Source: Amycolatopsis bartoniae
GTDB taxonomy: Bacteria; Actinomycetota; Actinomycetes; Mycobacteriales; Pseudonocardiaceae
Reading direction: 5' to 3'
Assembly: GCF_014191255.1 (NCBI RefSeq)
Contig: NZ_JACHWH010000006.1
Span: 1-64,000 of the forward strand
DNA: 64,000 nucleotides
The notes below the pieces were generated by a model. The model was given only the letters and a program-made list of their open reading frames with translations. It did not search any database and had not been told where the DNA came from. Of the stretch, positions 33,027 through 41,683 are shown in pieces; within the stretch, counting starts at the first letter, position 1, and each line of letters opens with the position of its first letter. The translations under genes and the position numbers were made by a program.

Positions 33027-34256
33027 TCACTGTCCGGCCTTGGTCGCGAACAGCAGCGGCAGGGTGGCGACCGAGACGACGACCATGATCACGAAGGCCG
33101 TGACGGCGAGGCCGTTCTGCCACCGTTTGTTGACGTAGGAGCCCATGTACTCGCGGTCGTTGGCGACGACCAGGAGCGGCAGGTAGGTCAGCGGGATCGC
33201 CGCGCCGCCCAGCACGACCGACACGAGGGTGACGGTGACCGGGTCGATGGTGGTGAGGATGAACCCGGTCGCGGCGATCACCGACACCAGGCACACGACG
33301 TGGAACCGCGGCGCGTGCACGGGCCGGTGGCGCTTGCCCCACGACCAGCCGAGGTACTGGGCGACGCTGTACCCGGTCGACAGCGAGCATTCGGCCGCGG
33401 CGGCGAAGGTGCAGGCGAAGAATCCGACGAGGACGAGAACGAGGCCGACGGTCCCCAGTGCCTGCGCGATGGGCAGCGCCACCTGCCCGAGGTGCTTGAC
33501 GTCGACCGAGTCCGGCCGGAACACGGGCACCATCGCGGCCATGATGGTCAGGCTGAGCACGCCCCCGAGCGGGAAACCGACGAGAGCGTTGACCCGTGCC
33601 TCCTTGAGGTTCTCGACCGACCAGCGTTCCTCCCGGCCCCCCGAGGTGAAGAAGATGACCTGGTAGGGCGTGAGACAGGCACCGATCAGCGAGACCGCGT
33701 AGAACAGCCAGGTCGGCGAAGCTTCACCCGCCGGCACGTGTGGATGGATGACGTCGTGCCACAGCTGCCCCCAGCCGGCGGGCAGGAGCACGATCGCCGC
33801 GGCGAACACGAGCAGGGTGAGCCCGAGCAACCCGAAGATCCGCTCCAGGTGCTGGAACGGCAGCTTCCACACCGCGAGCCAGACCGCGAATCCGGCCACG
33901 GGAACCCAGATGAGGTAGTGCACCCCGGTGGCCAGCTTCAGCACCAGCGCGATGCCGCCCAGTTCCGCCGCGAGGGTCAGCAGGGTGAGCACCGTGTTGG
34001 CGACCAGGTTGACCATGGCGAACCGGACGCCGAGCCGCTCGCGCACGACGTCGAACAGGCCGCGGTGCGCGACGGCCGACACGCGTGCGGCCATCTCGGC
34101 GTAGAGCACCATCATGGCGGTGCCGAGCACGACCGCCCAGGCGAGTGTCATGCCGAACCGGGCGCCCGTGATGCCGCCGGTCACGAGGTTGCCGATGTCG
34201 ACGAAACCTCCGATGGCCGTCATCACGCCGAGCGTCAGGGCGAGCACCTTCTTCAC
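33027..34256 (-). CDS. NRAMP-related metal transporter with altered metal site
   Basis: The 409-residue protein has 11 helices and the NRAMP layout. The helix-1 motif reads DIGN instead of DPGN (GGFVDIGNLVTGGITGARFG). The helix-6 motif reads TPYQ instead of MPHN (LIGACLTPYQVIFFTSGGRE). In NRAMP proteins that Met binds soft metals and selects against Mg2+/Ca2+, so its loss points to a changed substrate, as in NRAMP-related Mg2+ transporters. GTG start overlaps the lipoprotein stop by four bases. Clearly one operon with the genes on both sides. Confidence 0.82.
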   Translation of the reverse strand: MKKVLALTLGVMTAIGGFVDIGNLVTGGITGARFGMTLAWAVVLGTAMMVLYAEMAARVSAVAHRGLFDVVRERLGVRFAMVNLVANTVLTLLTLAAELGGIALVLKLATGVHYLIWVPVAGFAVWLAVWKLPFQHLERIFGLLGLTLLVFAAAIVLLPAGWGQLWHDVIHPHVPAGEASPTWLFYAVSLIGACLTPYQVIFFTSGGREERWSVENLKEARVNALVGFPLGGVLSLTIMAAMVPVFRPDSVDVKHLGQVALPIAQALGTVGLVLVLVGFFACTFAAAAECSLSTGYSVAQYLGWSWGKRHRPVHAPRFHVVCLVSVIAATGFILTTIDPVTVTLVSVVLGGAAIPLTYLPLLVVANDREYMGSYVNKRWQNGLAVTAFVIMVVVSVATLPLLFATKAGQ

Positions 34257-34702
34257 GAGCCCACCTCGGAGAGCCGGTCGAAGGCGGCGAGCGGACCGGC
34301 GAGTGCGTCGGCAGCGGTGCGCTGTGCCCGGTCGTCATCCCGCCGGACGGCGATCCTGAGGTCGGTGAGCAGGCGGACGGCTTGCTCGACGGGCTGATCG
34401 ACCTGTTCGCGCAGCCGGTCGGACGCCGTGTCCGGGGGCTGGCGGCTGCTGATCGTGGTCCGTACCGAATCGGCGTCCTGTTCGGCGTCGCTCACCACCG
34501 CGTCAGTGACGGTGTGCAGCATGCGTCCGTCGAGGTCGAGCCTGGCGGCGTGCTGCGCGGTGACGATGATGCCGGTCATGGCCTTGGCCGTCTGGGCGAC
34601 CTTCGCCCGGTACTGGCCGGAGGTGACGGTGGGACCGGCACAGGACGACGCGACGAAGGCGAGCACGGCCAGCGTCGCGGCAGACGCCTGCGCTCGCCTC
34701 AC
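34253..34702 (-). CDS. Putative lipoprotein in the NRAMP operon
   Basis: The 149-residue precursor has a basic start (RRAQAS), a hydrophobic segment and a Cys at about residue 20 in FVASSCAG, an imperfect lipobox. The mature chain is helical and charged (AKAMTGIIVTAQHAARLDLD, RQPPDTASDRLREQVDQPVE). GTG start overlaps the preceding stop (GTGA), and its own stop overlaps the transporter start. No family was recognised. An outer-face partner of the transporter is plausible. Confidence 0.6.
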   Translation of the reverse strand: MRRAQASAATLAVLAFVASSCAGPTVTSGQYRAKVAQTAKAMTGIIVTAQHAARLDLDGRMLHTVTDAVVSDAEQDADSVRTTISSRQPPDTASDRLREQVDQPVEQAVRLLTDLRIAVRRDDDRAQRTAADALAGPLAAFDRLSEVGS

Positions 34703-34857
34703 CGGTCGCCGTTCCTCGGCTCGCCGTCCGGATCGCGCTGGACTTGCTCCAGCGCGTCGCGCGGTCCGCCGCGCACGACGAAGAACCCGAGCAGCGCCAG
34801 CAGTCCGAAGTAGATCCCCCAGGCGATCAGCAGGTCCAGTCCCGCAGTCTGCAACAT
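34699..34857 (-). CDS. 52-residue membrane protein leading the NRAMP operon
   Basis: One hydrophobic helix (LLIAWGIYFGLLALLGFFVV) follows a short start (MLQTAGLD). A polar Asp/Arg/Gln tail ends the chain. GGAGGGACACGAA precedes the ATG at good spacing, and the stop overlaps the lipoprotein start, so translation is likely. A SigB-like promoter lies just upstream. Function is unknown. Confidence 0.58.
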   Translation of the reverse strand: MLQTAGLDLLIAWGIYFGLLALLGFFVVRGGPRDALEQVQRDPDGEPRNGDR

Positions 34858-34881
34858 TTCGTGTCCCTCCGGCACGCGGGC

Positions 34882-34905
34882 TTACCCTTTTGGCGGAAGG
34901 AAAAC
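34882..34905 (-). promoter_or_regulatory. SigB/SigF-type promoter of the NRAMP operon
   Basis: On the minus strand GTTT (34905-34902), 14 nt, GGGTAA (34887-34882), about 25 nt before the first ATG. Confidence 0.52.
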
Positions 34906-34929
34906 GCACGCACTGACGATGCGCCGTTT

Positions 34930-34949
34930 TCGTAAGGTTTTCGCAAGAC
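34930..34949 (+). promoter_or_regulatory. Recurrent 20-bp motif, copy I (TCGTAAGGTTTTCGCAAGAC)
   Basis: A looser copy in the divergent gap between the NRAMP operon and the membrane protein gene at 35056. Confidence 0.4.
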
Positions 34950-35055
34950 AGGGCGCACCCGGCGTATCCGTGGCCGTTGTGGACACCACTTTTCCGTTTC
35001 GCCGCTGGTACGGCCGGGAACCTCGCAGTGCGCCCGTACGCCAGAGAGGTTGCGT

Positions 35056-36165
35056 GTGGACATGGTTGAACCAGCCGGCCCGGCCGATCCCACGGAGAAC
35101 AGCCCACGCGAAGTGGTCGTGGGGCTGCTCGCCGACCCGGACCTGCCGGCCACGCTGGCCCGAGAGCTGGCAAGGACACTGCCCGCCGAACTGCGGGCGG
35201 CCGTCGGCCCGGAAGTGCGGTGGTCGGTGGAGCGGGTCCGTGATCCGTTCGAGGCCATGTTCCCCGACTCGCAGCGGCTCGTGGACAAGGCCCGGCAGCG
35301 GGTGCGGGACACGAACTGGGATCTTGCCGTCTGCCTCACCGATCTGCCGCTGCTCGACGACGGGGGAGTGACCGCGGTCAAGATCAGCCGGGCCGACCGG
35401 GTGGCGCTCGTTTCGCTGCCGTCCCTCGGTGGCGTGCTGCTGCACCGGCGCCTGCGCGACGTCGTGGTGCCGCTCGTCGCGGTCCTGGATCCGGCCGTCT
35501 CCGCTGACCCGGCCGGACAGTTGCGCCGGGTGGGCCTCGAACCCGTGCCACCCGGCGACCACGAGATCCAGGGGTTTCGCCGGGCCGGGCCGGGTTTCGT
35601 CCGGCTGCTCGCCGGAATGATCCGGGCGAACCGCCCGTGGCAGCTGGTGATCGGACTGTCCACCGCGCTCGCGAGCGCCGTCGCCGGGTCGGCGTTCGGC
35701 ATCCTCTATTCCTCGATCTGGCTCCTGGCGACGTCGCTGGGCCCGCTGCGGTTGAGCGCTGTCATCGTGGCCGCCATCGGGGCACTCGCGGTGTGGCTCA
35801 TCGTGAACCACAGCCTGTGGGAGCACCGGGAGCGCAGCCACGCCCGCAGCGAGCGGGAGCGCCGGTTGCGCAATGCCGGCACGGTGTTCACGGTCGGAGC
35901 GGGTGCGATCGTGTTCTTCCTGGCGCTGTGCCTGCTCACGGGAATCGCGGTCGCTCTGGTGGTACCGCCCGCGTACCTGGCCGGCAGTGTGGGACATCCC
36001 GCGGGCCCACTCGACTACGTGAAGGTGACGCTCATGGCGAGCGTGCTCGGCACGGTGGCGGGGGCTGTCGGGTCAGGGCTCGAGGATGACACGACGGTCC
36101 GGCAGGCGACCTACGGCTACCGCGAGCAGGCACGGCATCGGCTCGTGGAACGCGAGTCGGATTGA
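35056..36165 (+). CDS. Membrane protein of unknown function with N-terminal soluble domain
   Basis: The 369-residue protein has a soluble region (about 1-190, with REVVVGLLADPDLPATLARE and DTNWDLAVCLTDLPLLDDGG). Four helices follow in the second half (LVIGLSTALASAVAGSAFGI, LSAVIVAAIGALAVWLIV, GAIVFFLALCLLTGIAVALV, and one near 325-350), then a charged tail. The GTG behind AGAGAGG is preferred; TTG 35050 and ATG 35062 are alternatives. I do not recognise a family. It stands alone between a divergent operon and a convergent gene relic. Confidence 0.6.
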   Translation: MDMVEPAGPADPTENSPREVVVGLLADPDLPATLARELARTLPAELRAAVGPEVRWSVERVRDPFEAMFPDSQRLVDKARQRVRDTNWDLAVCLTDLPLLDDGGVTAVKISRADRVALVSLPSLGGVLLHRRLRDVVVPLVAVLDPAVSADPAGQLRRVGLEPVPPGDHEIQGFRRAGPGFVRLLAGMIRANRPWQLVIGLSTALASAVAGSAFGILYSSIWLLATSLGPLRLSAVIVAAIGALAVWLIVNHSLWEHRERSHARSERERRLRNAGTVFTVGAGAIVFFLALCLLTGIAVALVVPPAYLAGSVGHPAGPLDYVKVTLMASVLGTVAGAVGSGLEDDTTVRQATYGYREQARHRLVERESD

Positions 36166-36179
36166 CCCGGCGGGAAGTC

Positions 36180-36563
36180 TCAGGCTCGCTCCGCCTGTGC
36201 GCGGGCCCGCGGGTCCTGGTTGTGGCCTGACTCGGCGCCGTGGGAGAAGGTGCTGGACTCGGTGCCGTGCTGTGGTTTGTCCTGCCCGCGCAGCCTGGGC
36301 AAGGCGCGGCGCAGGTCCTGCAGGAGCAGGTCGGCGAGGTTGTGGGTGAACCCGAGGGTGAAGGCGAAGACGGGCAGCTGGCGGCCGTCGGTGATCAGCT
36401 TGAAGGCGCCGAGCGCGGAGACGCGGTAGGCGGTCTCGTGGTCGAGCTCGCCCTCGGGCAGCCGGTCACGCGGGATGCGGACCGGCTCCCGGGTGAACAC
36501 GGGGTTGACGCCGATCTCCTCGCGTCCGGTGCGCTCGGGGTCGCCGGGGTGGGTCAGCGGCAT
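36180..36563 (-). pseudogene. gadB: Glutamate decarboxylase with a large in-frame internal deletion
   Basis: The 127-residue frame joins the two ends of GadB. Residues 18-48 (VNPVFTREPVRIPRDRLPEG, ELDHETAYRV) match the N-terminus. Residues 49 onward (FKLITDGRQLPVFAFTLGFT, HNLADLLLQDLRRALPRL, then the His/Gly tail) match the C-terminus. The roughly 330 residues between, with the PLP-binding Lys, are absent. The frame is kept, so a short protein could be made, but no decarboxylase activity is possible. AAGGAG precedes the ATG. Confidence 0.72.
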
Positions 36564-36588
36564 GGCGGTGCTCCTTGTCAGCGATCGG

Positions 36589-37458
36589 TCATTGCCCGGA
36601 CTGGGACGCCTTGGCGTGGGCACCGAGGTCGTCGAGGGTGAGCTGGTGGCGCGGCGGCCGGTCGAGGATCACGCGCCGCGTGAGGGTGAGCTGCCCGTCG
36701 ACGTGCAGCAGCTCACCGGAACGCAGGTTCTGCCAGCCGGGGTTCTCGTCCATCTTCTCGCTCGCGACGACCACCGCGGGATGGTCGGCGAGCGCCCCGG
36801 ACCGGGCTCGGATCCGCCCTTCGGGGCTGGCGTGTTCGAGGTGACGATCTCCGTGCTCGCCTCCTGCGGCGCGTTGCAGCACGAACAGGTTGTGGGTGTC
36901 GGGGTAGCGCAGGGCCCACAGGTCCGTGGACGTGGTGAGGATCAGGTTGATCGCGAAGACCGGGAGGTGCTCGGCGACCCAGCGGGCGGCGCCGGTGATC
37001 CCGGCCGCGACGTCGCCGTCGTGCCGGTCGATGTAGTGGGTGATCAGCGCGAAGAACCGTTCGGAATCCGTGTCACCCCGCACCAGGTCCCGGTACTCAC
37101 CGAGCGCGTCGTCCAGCTTGTCCAGGTCTCCGATCACTCCGTTGTGCGCGAAGATGCGGCCGCGCTGGGTGAAGGGGTGGGTGTTGCGCGCGTCGAGGCC
37201 ACCGGTCGAGGCGTAACGGACGTGGGCGACGAACGTCGCCGACTCCCGGTCCTTCGCCTCCTCGGCGAACTGGCGGTCCTGGTAAGCGGCCAGGGGCTGC
37301 TTCTCGACCTGGGGGGTGCCGTCCGGGTGGAAGGTGCCCAGTCCCGTGCCGTCCGGCTCACGGCGGCTCTGCAAGGCGAGGCTGTCCGGCGCCTCCAGCA
37401 ACCAGAACGTCGCTCGCACGCGCTCGGGACTCGCGGACATTCCGAACAACCGGCACAT
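36589..37458 (-). CDS. Class II glutamine amidotransferase (EgtC-like)
   Basis: The 289-residue protein starts MCRLFGMSA, so Cys 2 becomes the N-terminal nucleophile, as in Ntn glutamine amidotransferases. Further family marks are FVAHVRYASTGGLDARNTHP and RIFAHNGVIGDLDKL, and DTDSERFFALITHYID. Relatives include EgtC (ergothioneine pathway) and stand-alone proteins of unknown role; no other egt gene is here. GGAGGTCGGCG precedes the ATG. It is followed after 25 nt by the gadB relic. Confidence 0.82.
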   Translation of the reverse strand: MCRLFGMSASPERVRATFWLLEAPDSLALQSRREPDGTGLGTFHPDGTPQVEKQPLAAYQDRQFAEEAKDRESATFVAHVRYASTGGLDARNTHPFTQRGRIFAHNGVIGDLDKLDDALGEYRDLVRGDTDSERFFALITHYIDRHDGDVAAGITGAARWVAEHLPVFAINLILTTSTDLWALRYPDTHNLFVLQRAAGGEHGDRHLEHASPEGRIRARSGALADHPAVVVASEKMDENPGWQNLRSGELLHVDGQLTLTRRVILDRPPRHQLTLDDLGAHAKASQSGQ

Positions 37459-37554
37459 CGCCGACCTCCTGTACTCGCGTGGATTCGTCACCAGCTACCA
37501 CCACCCGGACAGGCCGAAACCGAGCCGTGCGGCACCTGGGGCGGAAGCGATGAA

Positions 37555-37574
37555 TCGTAAGGCGAGCGACAGGT
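37555..37574 (+). promoter_or_regulatory. Recurrent 20-bp motif, copy J (TCGTAAGGCGAGCGACAGGT)
   Basis: Located 117 nt before the ctaD start, in the divergent gap with the amidotransferase gene. No GGGTA box follows at standard spacing. Confidence 0.42.
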
Positions 37575-37691
37575 TGAAGGGGTGGTGGTGGAGGAAGTCT
37601 GCCGACGCCACGTGAGCGGACCGGGGCTCGCCCATCTGTCCGATCAGGACGGCGGCGTCGACCGAAGAGCCCGATTCGTAGGGGAGTCCCG

Positions 37692-39473
37692 ATGACGAGC
37701 AACACCGCAACCGCCGAGCCGGCGCCGATCCGGAAACAGGCGCCGCGGCGCACGCCCCGTGGCGCGGTCCTGCTCGGCCTGGCCCGCACCACCGATCCCA
37801 AGCAGCTGGGGATCATGTACCTCACCACGGCGTTCGCCTTCTTCATGGCCGGCGGTGCCATGGCGTTGCTGATGCGCACGGAGCTCGCCCACCCCGGTCT
37901 GCAGTTCCTGTCGAACGAGCAGTACAACCAGCTGTTCACCATGCACGGCACGATCATGCTGCTGCTCTACGCCACGCCCACCGTCTTCGGTTTCGCGAAC
38001 TACATCCTGCCGCTCCAGATCGGGGCGCCCGACGTCGCCTTCCCCCGCCTGAACGCGTTCTCGTACTGGCTGTTCCTGTTCGGCGGGCTGATCGTGCTCG
38101 CCGGGTTCCTCACCCCGGGAGGAGCCGCGGACTTCGGCTGGACCGCCTACCTACCCCTGTCGGACGCCACGCATTCGCCGGGGGTGGGCGGGAACCTGTG
38201 GGCGGCGGGCCTGATCGTGTCGGGCCTCGGCACGATCCTGGGCGCGGTCAACATGGTCACGACCATTCTGTGCCTGCGCTGCCCGGGCATGACGATGTGG
38301 CGGATGCCGATCTTCACCTGGAACATCCTGTTCACCGGCATCCTGGTGCTGCTCGCGTTCCCCATCCTGACCGCCGCGTTGTTCGGCCTGCTGGCCGGCC
38401 GTCTCATCGGTGCGCACGTCTTCGACGCCGCGCACGGCGGGGCCATCCTGTGGCAGCACCTGTTCTGGTTCTTCGGCCATCCCGAGGTCTACATCGTCGC
38501 GTTGCCGTTCTTCGGGATCGTCACCGAGATCATCCCGGTCTTCTCGCGCAAGCCCTTGTTCGGCTACAAGCTGATGGTCTGGGCGACGGTGATCCTGACG
38601 TCCCTGTCGTTCGCGGTCTGGGCGCACCACATGTTCGCCACCGGCGCCGTGCTGCTGCCGTTCTTCTCGTTCATGACGTTCCTCATCGCGATTCCGACCG
38701 GGATCAAGTTCTTCAACTGGATCGGCACGATGTGGCACGGGCACCTGACCTTCGAAAATCCCATGCTGTGGTCGGTCGGGTTCCTGGTGACGTTCCTGCT
38801 CGGTGGCCTGACCGGGATCATCCTGGCCGCACCGCCGTTGGACTTCCACATCCACGACACCTACTTCGTGGTCGCGCACTTCCACTACGTGCTGTTCGGC
38901 ACCATCGTGTTCGCCACCTTCGCCGGGATCTACTTCTGGTTCCCGAAGATGACGGGCCGGATGCTCGACGAGCGCCTCGGCAAGTTCCACTTCTGGACCA
39001 CCTTCATCGGCTTCCACCTGACGTTCCTGGTGCAGCACTGGCTCGGCGCCATGGGCATGCCACGCAGGTACGCCGACTACCTGCCCACCGACGGGTTCAC
39101 CACCCTGCACCTGGTGTCGACGATCGGTTCCTACGTGCTGGGCTTCTCGATGCTGCCCTTCATCTACAACGTCGTGAAGAGCTACCGGTTCGGCGAGCTG
39201 GTGGAAGTGGATGATCCGTGGGGCTTCGGGAACTCGCTGGAGTGGGTCACGACCTGCCCGCCGCCGCGGCACAACTTCGTGGACCTGCCCCGGATCCGCT
39301 CGGAGCGCCCGGCGTTCGAGTTCCACTATCCGCAGTTCGTCGAGAAGTTTCGGGAAGAGTCGCACCGGACACCCACCCAGCACCGGAAGCCGCGGGCGGC
39401 GCCGTCGGAGCTCGCCGCGTCGGGCACCGTGCCGGAGCACAAGAAGATGCACCACGACCCGAAGGACAAGTGA
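37692..39473 (+). CDS. ctaD: Cytochrome c oxidase subunit I
   Basis: The 593-residue protein has 12 helices and all haem-copper oxidase ligands. They are His in [11 protein letters not shown] (haem a), the HPEVY pair with the His-Tyr link in [14 protein letters not shown], the CuB pair in [11 protein letters not shown], and HFHY in [11 protein letters not shown]. The D- and K-channel regions look normal. Subunits II and III are not next to it, so it is a lone second copy or uses subunits encoded elsewhere. It is followed by a YrhK gene after 29 nt. Motif copy J upstream links it to the stress gene set. Confidence 0.9.
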   Translation: MTSNTATAEPAPIRKQAPRRTPRGAVLLGLARTTDPKQLGIMYLTTAFAFFMAGGAMALLMRTELAHPGLQFLSNEQYNQLFTMHGTIMLLLYATPTVFGFANYILPLQIGAPDVAFPRLNAFSYWLFLFGGLIVLAGFLTPGGAADFGWTAYLPLSDATHSPGVGGNLWAAGLIVSGLGTILGAVNMVTTILCLRCPGMTMWRMPIFTWNILFTGILVLLAFPILTAALFGLLAGRLIGAHVFDAAHGGAILWQHLFWFFGHPEVYIVALPFFGIVTEIIPVFSRKPLFGYKLMVWATVILTSLSFAVWAHHMFATGAVLLPFFSFMTFLIAIPTGIKFFNWIGTMWHGHLTFENPMLWSVGFLVTFLLGGLTGIILAAPPLDFHIHDTYFVVAHFHYVLFGTIVFATFAGIYFWFPKMTGRMLDERLGKFHFWTTFIGFHLTFLVQHWLGAMGMPRRYADYLPTDGFTTLHLVSTIGSYVLGFSMLPFIYNVVKSYRFGELVEVDDPWGFGNSLEWVTTCPPPRHNFVDLPRIRSERPAFEFHYPQFVEKFREESHRTPTQHRKPRAAPSELAASGTVPEHKKMHHDPKDK

Positions 39474-39502
39474 GCCTCCCGGGAGGCTGGAGGGAGACGA
39501 CC

Positions 39503-39757
39503 ATGAGCATGCGGAGTTTCATCCGCGAATTTCCGACCGTCCACCTGGTGATCGGCGTCATCGGCAACGTCATCTTCTTCGTCGGCAGCGTGCTGTTCCT
39601 GTGGTCGTGGGCCGAACAGCTCGCGATCTGGTTGTTCATCATCGGTTCGTTCGGGATGATGCTGGGCGCGATTGGCCAGGCGATCTACATCCACGAACGG
39701 AACCGCCTCAACGGCCCGCCGGGACAGCGCCCGGCGCACGACCCCGTGCACGGGTGA
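39503..39757 (+). CDS. YrhK-like small membrane protein
   Basis: The 84-residue protein has two helices within the YrhK-family pattern (FIREFPTVHLVIGVIGNVIF, FVGSVLFLWS and IWLFIIGSFGMMLGAIGQAI). GGAGGGAGACGACC precedes the ATG. It is probably co-transcribed with ctaD. Function is unknown. Confidence 0.68.
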   Translation: MSMRSFIREFPTVHLVIGVIGNVIFFVGSVLFLWSWAEQLAIWLFIIGSFGMMLGAIGQAIYIHERNRLNGPPGQRPAHDPVHG

Positions 39758-39829
39758 AACGCGCCGGACTCCCCGGCCTGCCGCCCACCAGCTTCAGGGG
39801 ACCGTAAGGGTGATCAGCCCTGGGGCGCC

Positions 39830-39855
39830 GTGTGACCACGGAAACCGCCGGGTAT
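39830..39855 (+). promoter_or_regulatory. SigB/SigF-type promoter
   Basis: GTGT, 16 nt, GGGTAT, about 30 nt before the start of the 88-residue protein gene. CCGTAAGGGTGATCAG at 39803 is a poor copy of the recurrent motif. Confidence 0.55.
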
Positions 39856-39890
39856 GAGAGCGGGAACACGAGACCGGAAAGGAAGACCTG

Positions 39891-40157
39891 ATGAGCGCCA
39901 AGACGAAGCAGGATGCGGCGGCGGGGAGGACCGGGGACACGTCCGGAGAAGGAAGGCGGATCAACCTGCCGTTGCTCGGCGAGGTGAAGGTACCCCCGCC
40001 GAGGCAGCTGGCCTACCTCGGCAGCATCGCGACGCTGACCGCGCTGGAAGTGATCGAGTGGCCGATCGGCCTCGCGCTGGCGGCCGGGCACATCCTCGTG
40101 TCCGACAGCCGCAACAGGGTGGCCAAGGGGGTCGGGGAGGCGCTCGAGGAGGCGTGA
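39891..40157 (+). CDS. Conserved actinobacterial small protein
   Basis: The 88-residue protein has a polar N-terminus, a conserved LPLLGEVKVPPPRQLAYLGS segment, one membrane-like helix (IATLTALEVIEWPIGLALAA), and a charged end. Similar short proteins recur in actinobacteria, but I know no function. AAAGGAAGACCTG precedes the ATG. A SigB-like promoter is just upstream. It is followed by the convergent aldose epimerase gene; 40158-40266 has no gene I can support. Confidence 0.6.
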   Translation: MSAKTKQDAAAGRTGDTSGEGRRINLPLLGEVKVPPPRQLAYLGSIATLTALEVIEWPIGLALAAGHILVSDSRNRVAKGVGEALEEA

Positions 40158-40266
40158 CCGGAAGGGCGCCGCCCTCAGTGCTGTTCGCCCGTGGCCTGCT
40201 CCTCGGCCTGCTGGGGATCGAGGCCGCGTCGCCGTTCGGCCGGCGCGGTCCGCAACTGCTCGGCGG

Positions 40267-41181
40267 TCAGGTCAGCCGCGTACCCCACCTGGTCGTCATC
40301 CGCTCACCCGGCTCGAGCCGCACGAGATCCTTCCTGCTCTGGAACGCGTTGGGCGGGCACGTCATCGGTTCCACGCCGAGACCGGTGCGCCGGCGGGCGG
40401 GAGCGAGCGAGTCGCCGGTGAACAGCTCCACGTAGGGGCACGTTTCGTCGACCCACAGCTCGCTCGTCGCGCCGTCGTTGCCCCGCAGCCGCACCCAGGC
40501 CCGCCCGTCGCCGTCCCTGGCCAGCCCGGTGAACGGGTAGTCGATCTCCAGTTCACCGATCCGCCGCCCGGACGAGAAGTCATAGGGGGTGCCGGCCACG
40601 GTTTCGGTCCCGGTGGGCAGCTGGCGCTCCGGGTCGGTGACCAGGCGGGTGCCGGCCGAGAAGCTCAGCACGGCATCGTCGATGCGGCCCGGGCCGGGGG
40701 AGAGGTAGGGGTGGTGCCCGTAACCGTAGGGGGCGGCGGCGTCGCCGGCGTTCACCGCCGTGGTCGTGACGGTCAGGCCCTGATCGGAGAGCTCGTACCG
40801 GATCGCCACGTCCAGGCAGAACGGATACCCGGGCCGCGGGTGCAGGCGGGTGCTCATGGTGACCGCGTCGCCGCGCAGGTCGCCCGCCTCCCACGGCCGC
40901 CAGCGGAGCAGCCCGTGGATCGCATTGCCTTTCGCCGGTTCCGTCAGCGGCAGCTGGTGTTCGGCCCCCTCGAAGCGGTACCGGCCGTCGCCGAGCCGGT
41001 TCGGCCACGGTATCAACGGTGTGCCGTGAGCACCGTCGGCCACGGCGCTGAGCGCGTACGGTTCCAGCACCGGCCGGTCACGCACGGAGTACTCGCGGAT
41101 GCCGCCGCCGACTTCGACGACCACCGCGTGGTGCGGCCCGGAAGAGATTTCGTACTGCTGACCGGAGGGGGCGAGGGGCAT
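40267..41181 (-). CDS. Aldose 1-epimerase-family protein
   Basis: The 304-residue protein follows the galactose-mutarotase fold. The catalytic His pair is in GNAIHGLLRWRPW and PYGYGHHPYLSPG, and the catalytic Glu in GLGVEPMTCPPNAF. The substrate-binding IPWPNRLGDGRYRF is also present. AAGGAACGGC precedes the ATG. Relatives interconvert sugar anomers; the sugar is not readable. It is monocistronic. A near-operator TTGCGAAGCGCGA lies 77 nt upstream but has a mismatch. Confidence 0.82.
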   Translation of the reverse strand: MPLAPSGQQYEISSGPHHAVVVEVGGGIREYSVRDRPVLEPYALSAVADGAHGTPLIPWPNRLGDGRYRFEGAEHQLPLTEPAKGNAIHGLLRWRPWEAGDLRGDAVTMSTRLHPRPGYPFCLDVAIRYELSDQGLTVTTTAVNAGDAAAPYGYGHHPYLSPGPGRIDDAVLSFSAGTRLVTDPERQLPTGTETVAGTPYDFSSGRRIGELEIDYPFTGLARDGDGRAWVRLRGNDGATSELWVDETCPYVELFTGDSLAPARRRTGLGVEPMTCPPNAFQSRKDLVRLEPGERMTTRWGTRLT

Positions 41182-41316
41182 GCCGTTCCTTTCCGTGCTT
41201 TGCGTTTGCTCTCCGCACACGTTCCCCGGAACCGGCCCGCGCAATCTGGCGGCCGTCTTGCGAAGCGCGAACAACGTACAAACCGAGGGGGACGTTCAGG
41301 GCGGTTGGTGATCCGG

Positions 41317-41430
41317 TCAGGCTGCCGTCGTGCCGGGCTGCAGGGCGGGGCCGAGCAGGAGCCCGCCGTCCGCGACGAATTCCGAGCCTGTGACGAACGA
41401 GGCGTCGGCCGAGGTGAGGTAAGGAGGAGT
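41317..41430 (-). pseudogene. SDR dehydrogenase, C-terminal fragment
   Basis: The end of the reverse frame reads YLTSADASFVTGSEFVADGG followed by LLLGPALQPG, the conserved C-terminus of short-chain dehydrogenases. Nothing upstream in any frame continues the family. Confidence 0.62.
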
Positions 41431-41683
41431 GTGGTGATGTCGGCCGGGATTCCCGTTCGGGGGCTCGGGGGAGTAGAAGTCGGCGATGGGCGGCTGGCCG
41501 GCGAGGCCAGATACGGCGCGGCGAACACCACCAACTGAAGCAGCCGTGCGGCAGCGCCTGAAGGTTGACCGGCGGGCCGGCAACGTTGCTCCGACCGAAC
41601 CGGCATCGCGACGAACGCTGAGCAAAGGGGCTGGTCGAGAGACGTGCGTGGGCTGGTGAGCCTTCGCCGCCTCGCCTGCCGGT
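41431..41683. other. Stretch with no supported gene
   Basis: Between the SDR fragment and the NarL-type regulator. Short Pro/Arg-rich frames exist on the minus strand but none resembles a protein family, and no promoter motif of the kinds seen elsewhere was found. Confidence 0.5.

Noticed and set aside
38151..39455. Long reverse-strand open frame opposite ctaD
   Set aside because: Antisense reading of conserved oxidase helices; no family features.
41258..41270. TTGCGAAGCGCGA upstream of the aldose epimerase gene as a ninth operator
   Set aside because: It has a mismatch in the second half-site and lies well apart from the promoter; a chance match is likely.
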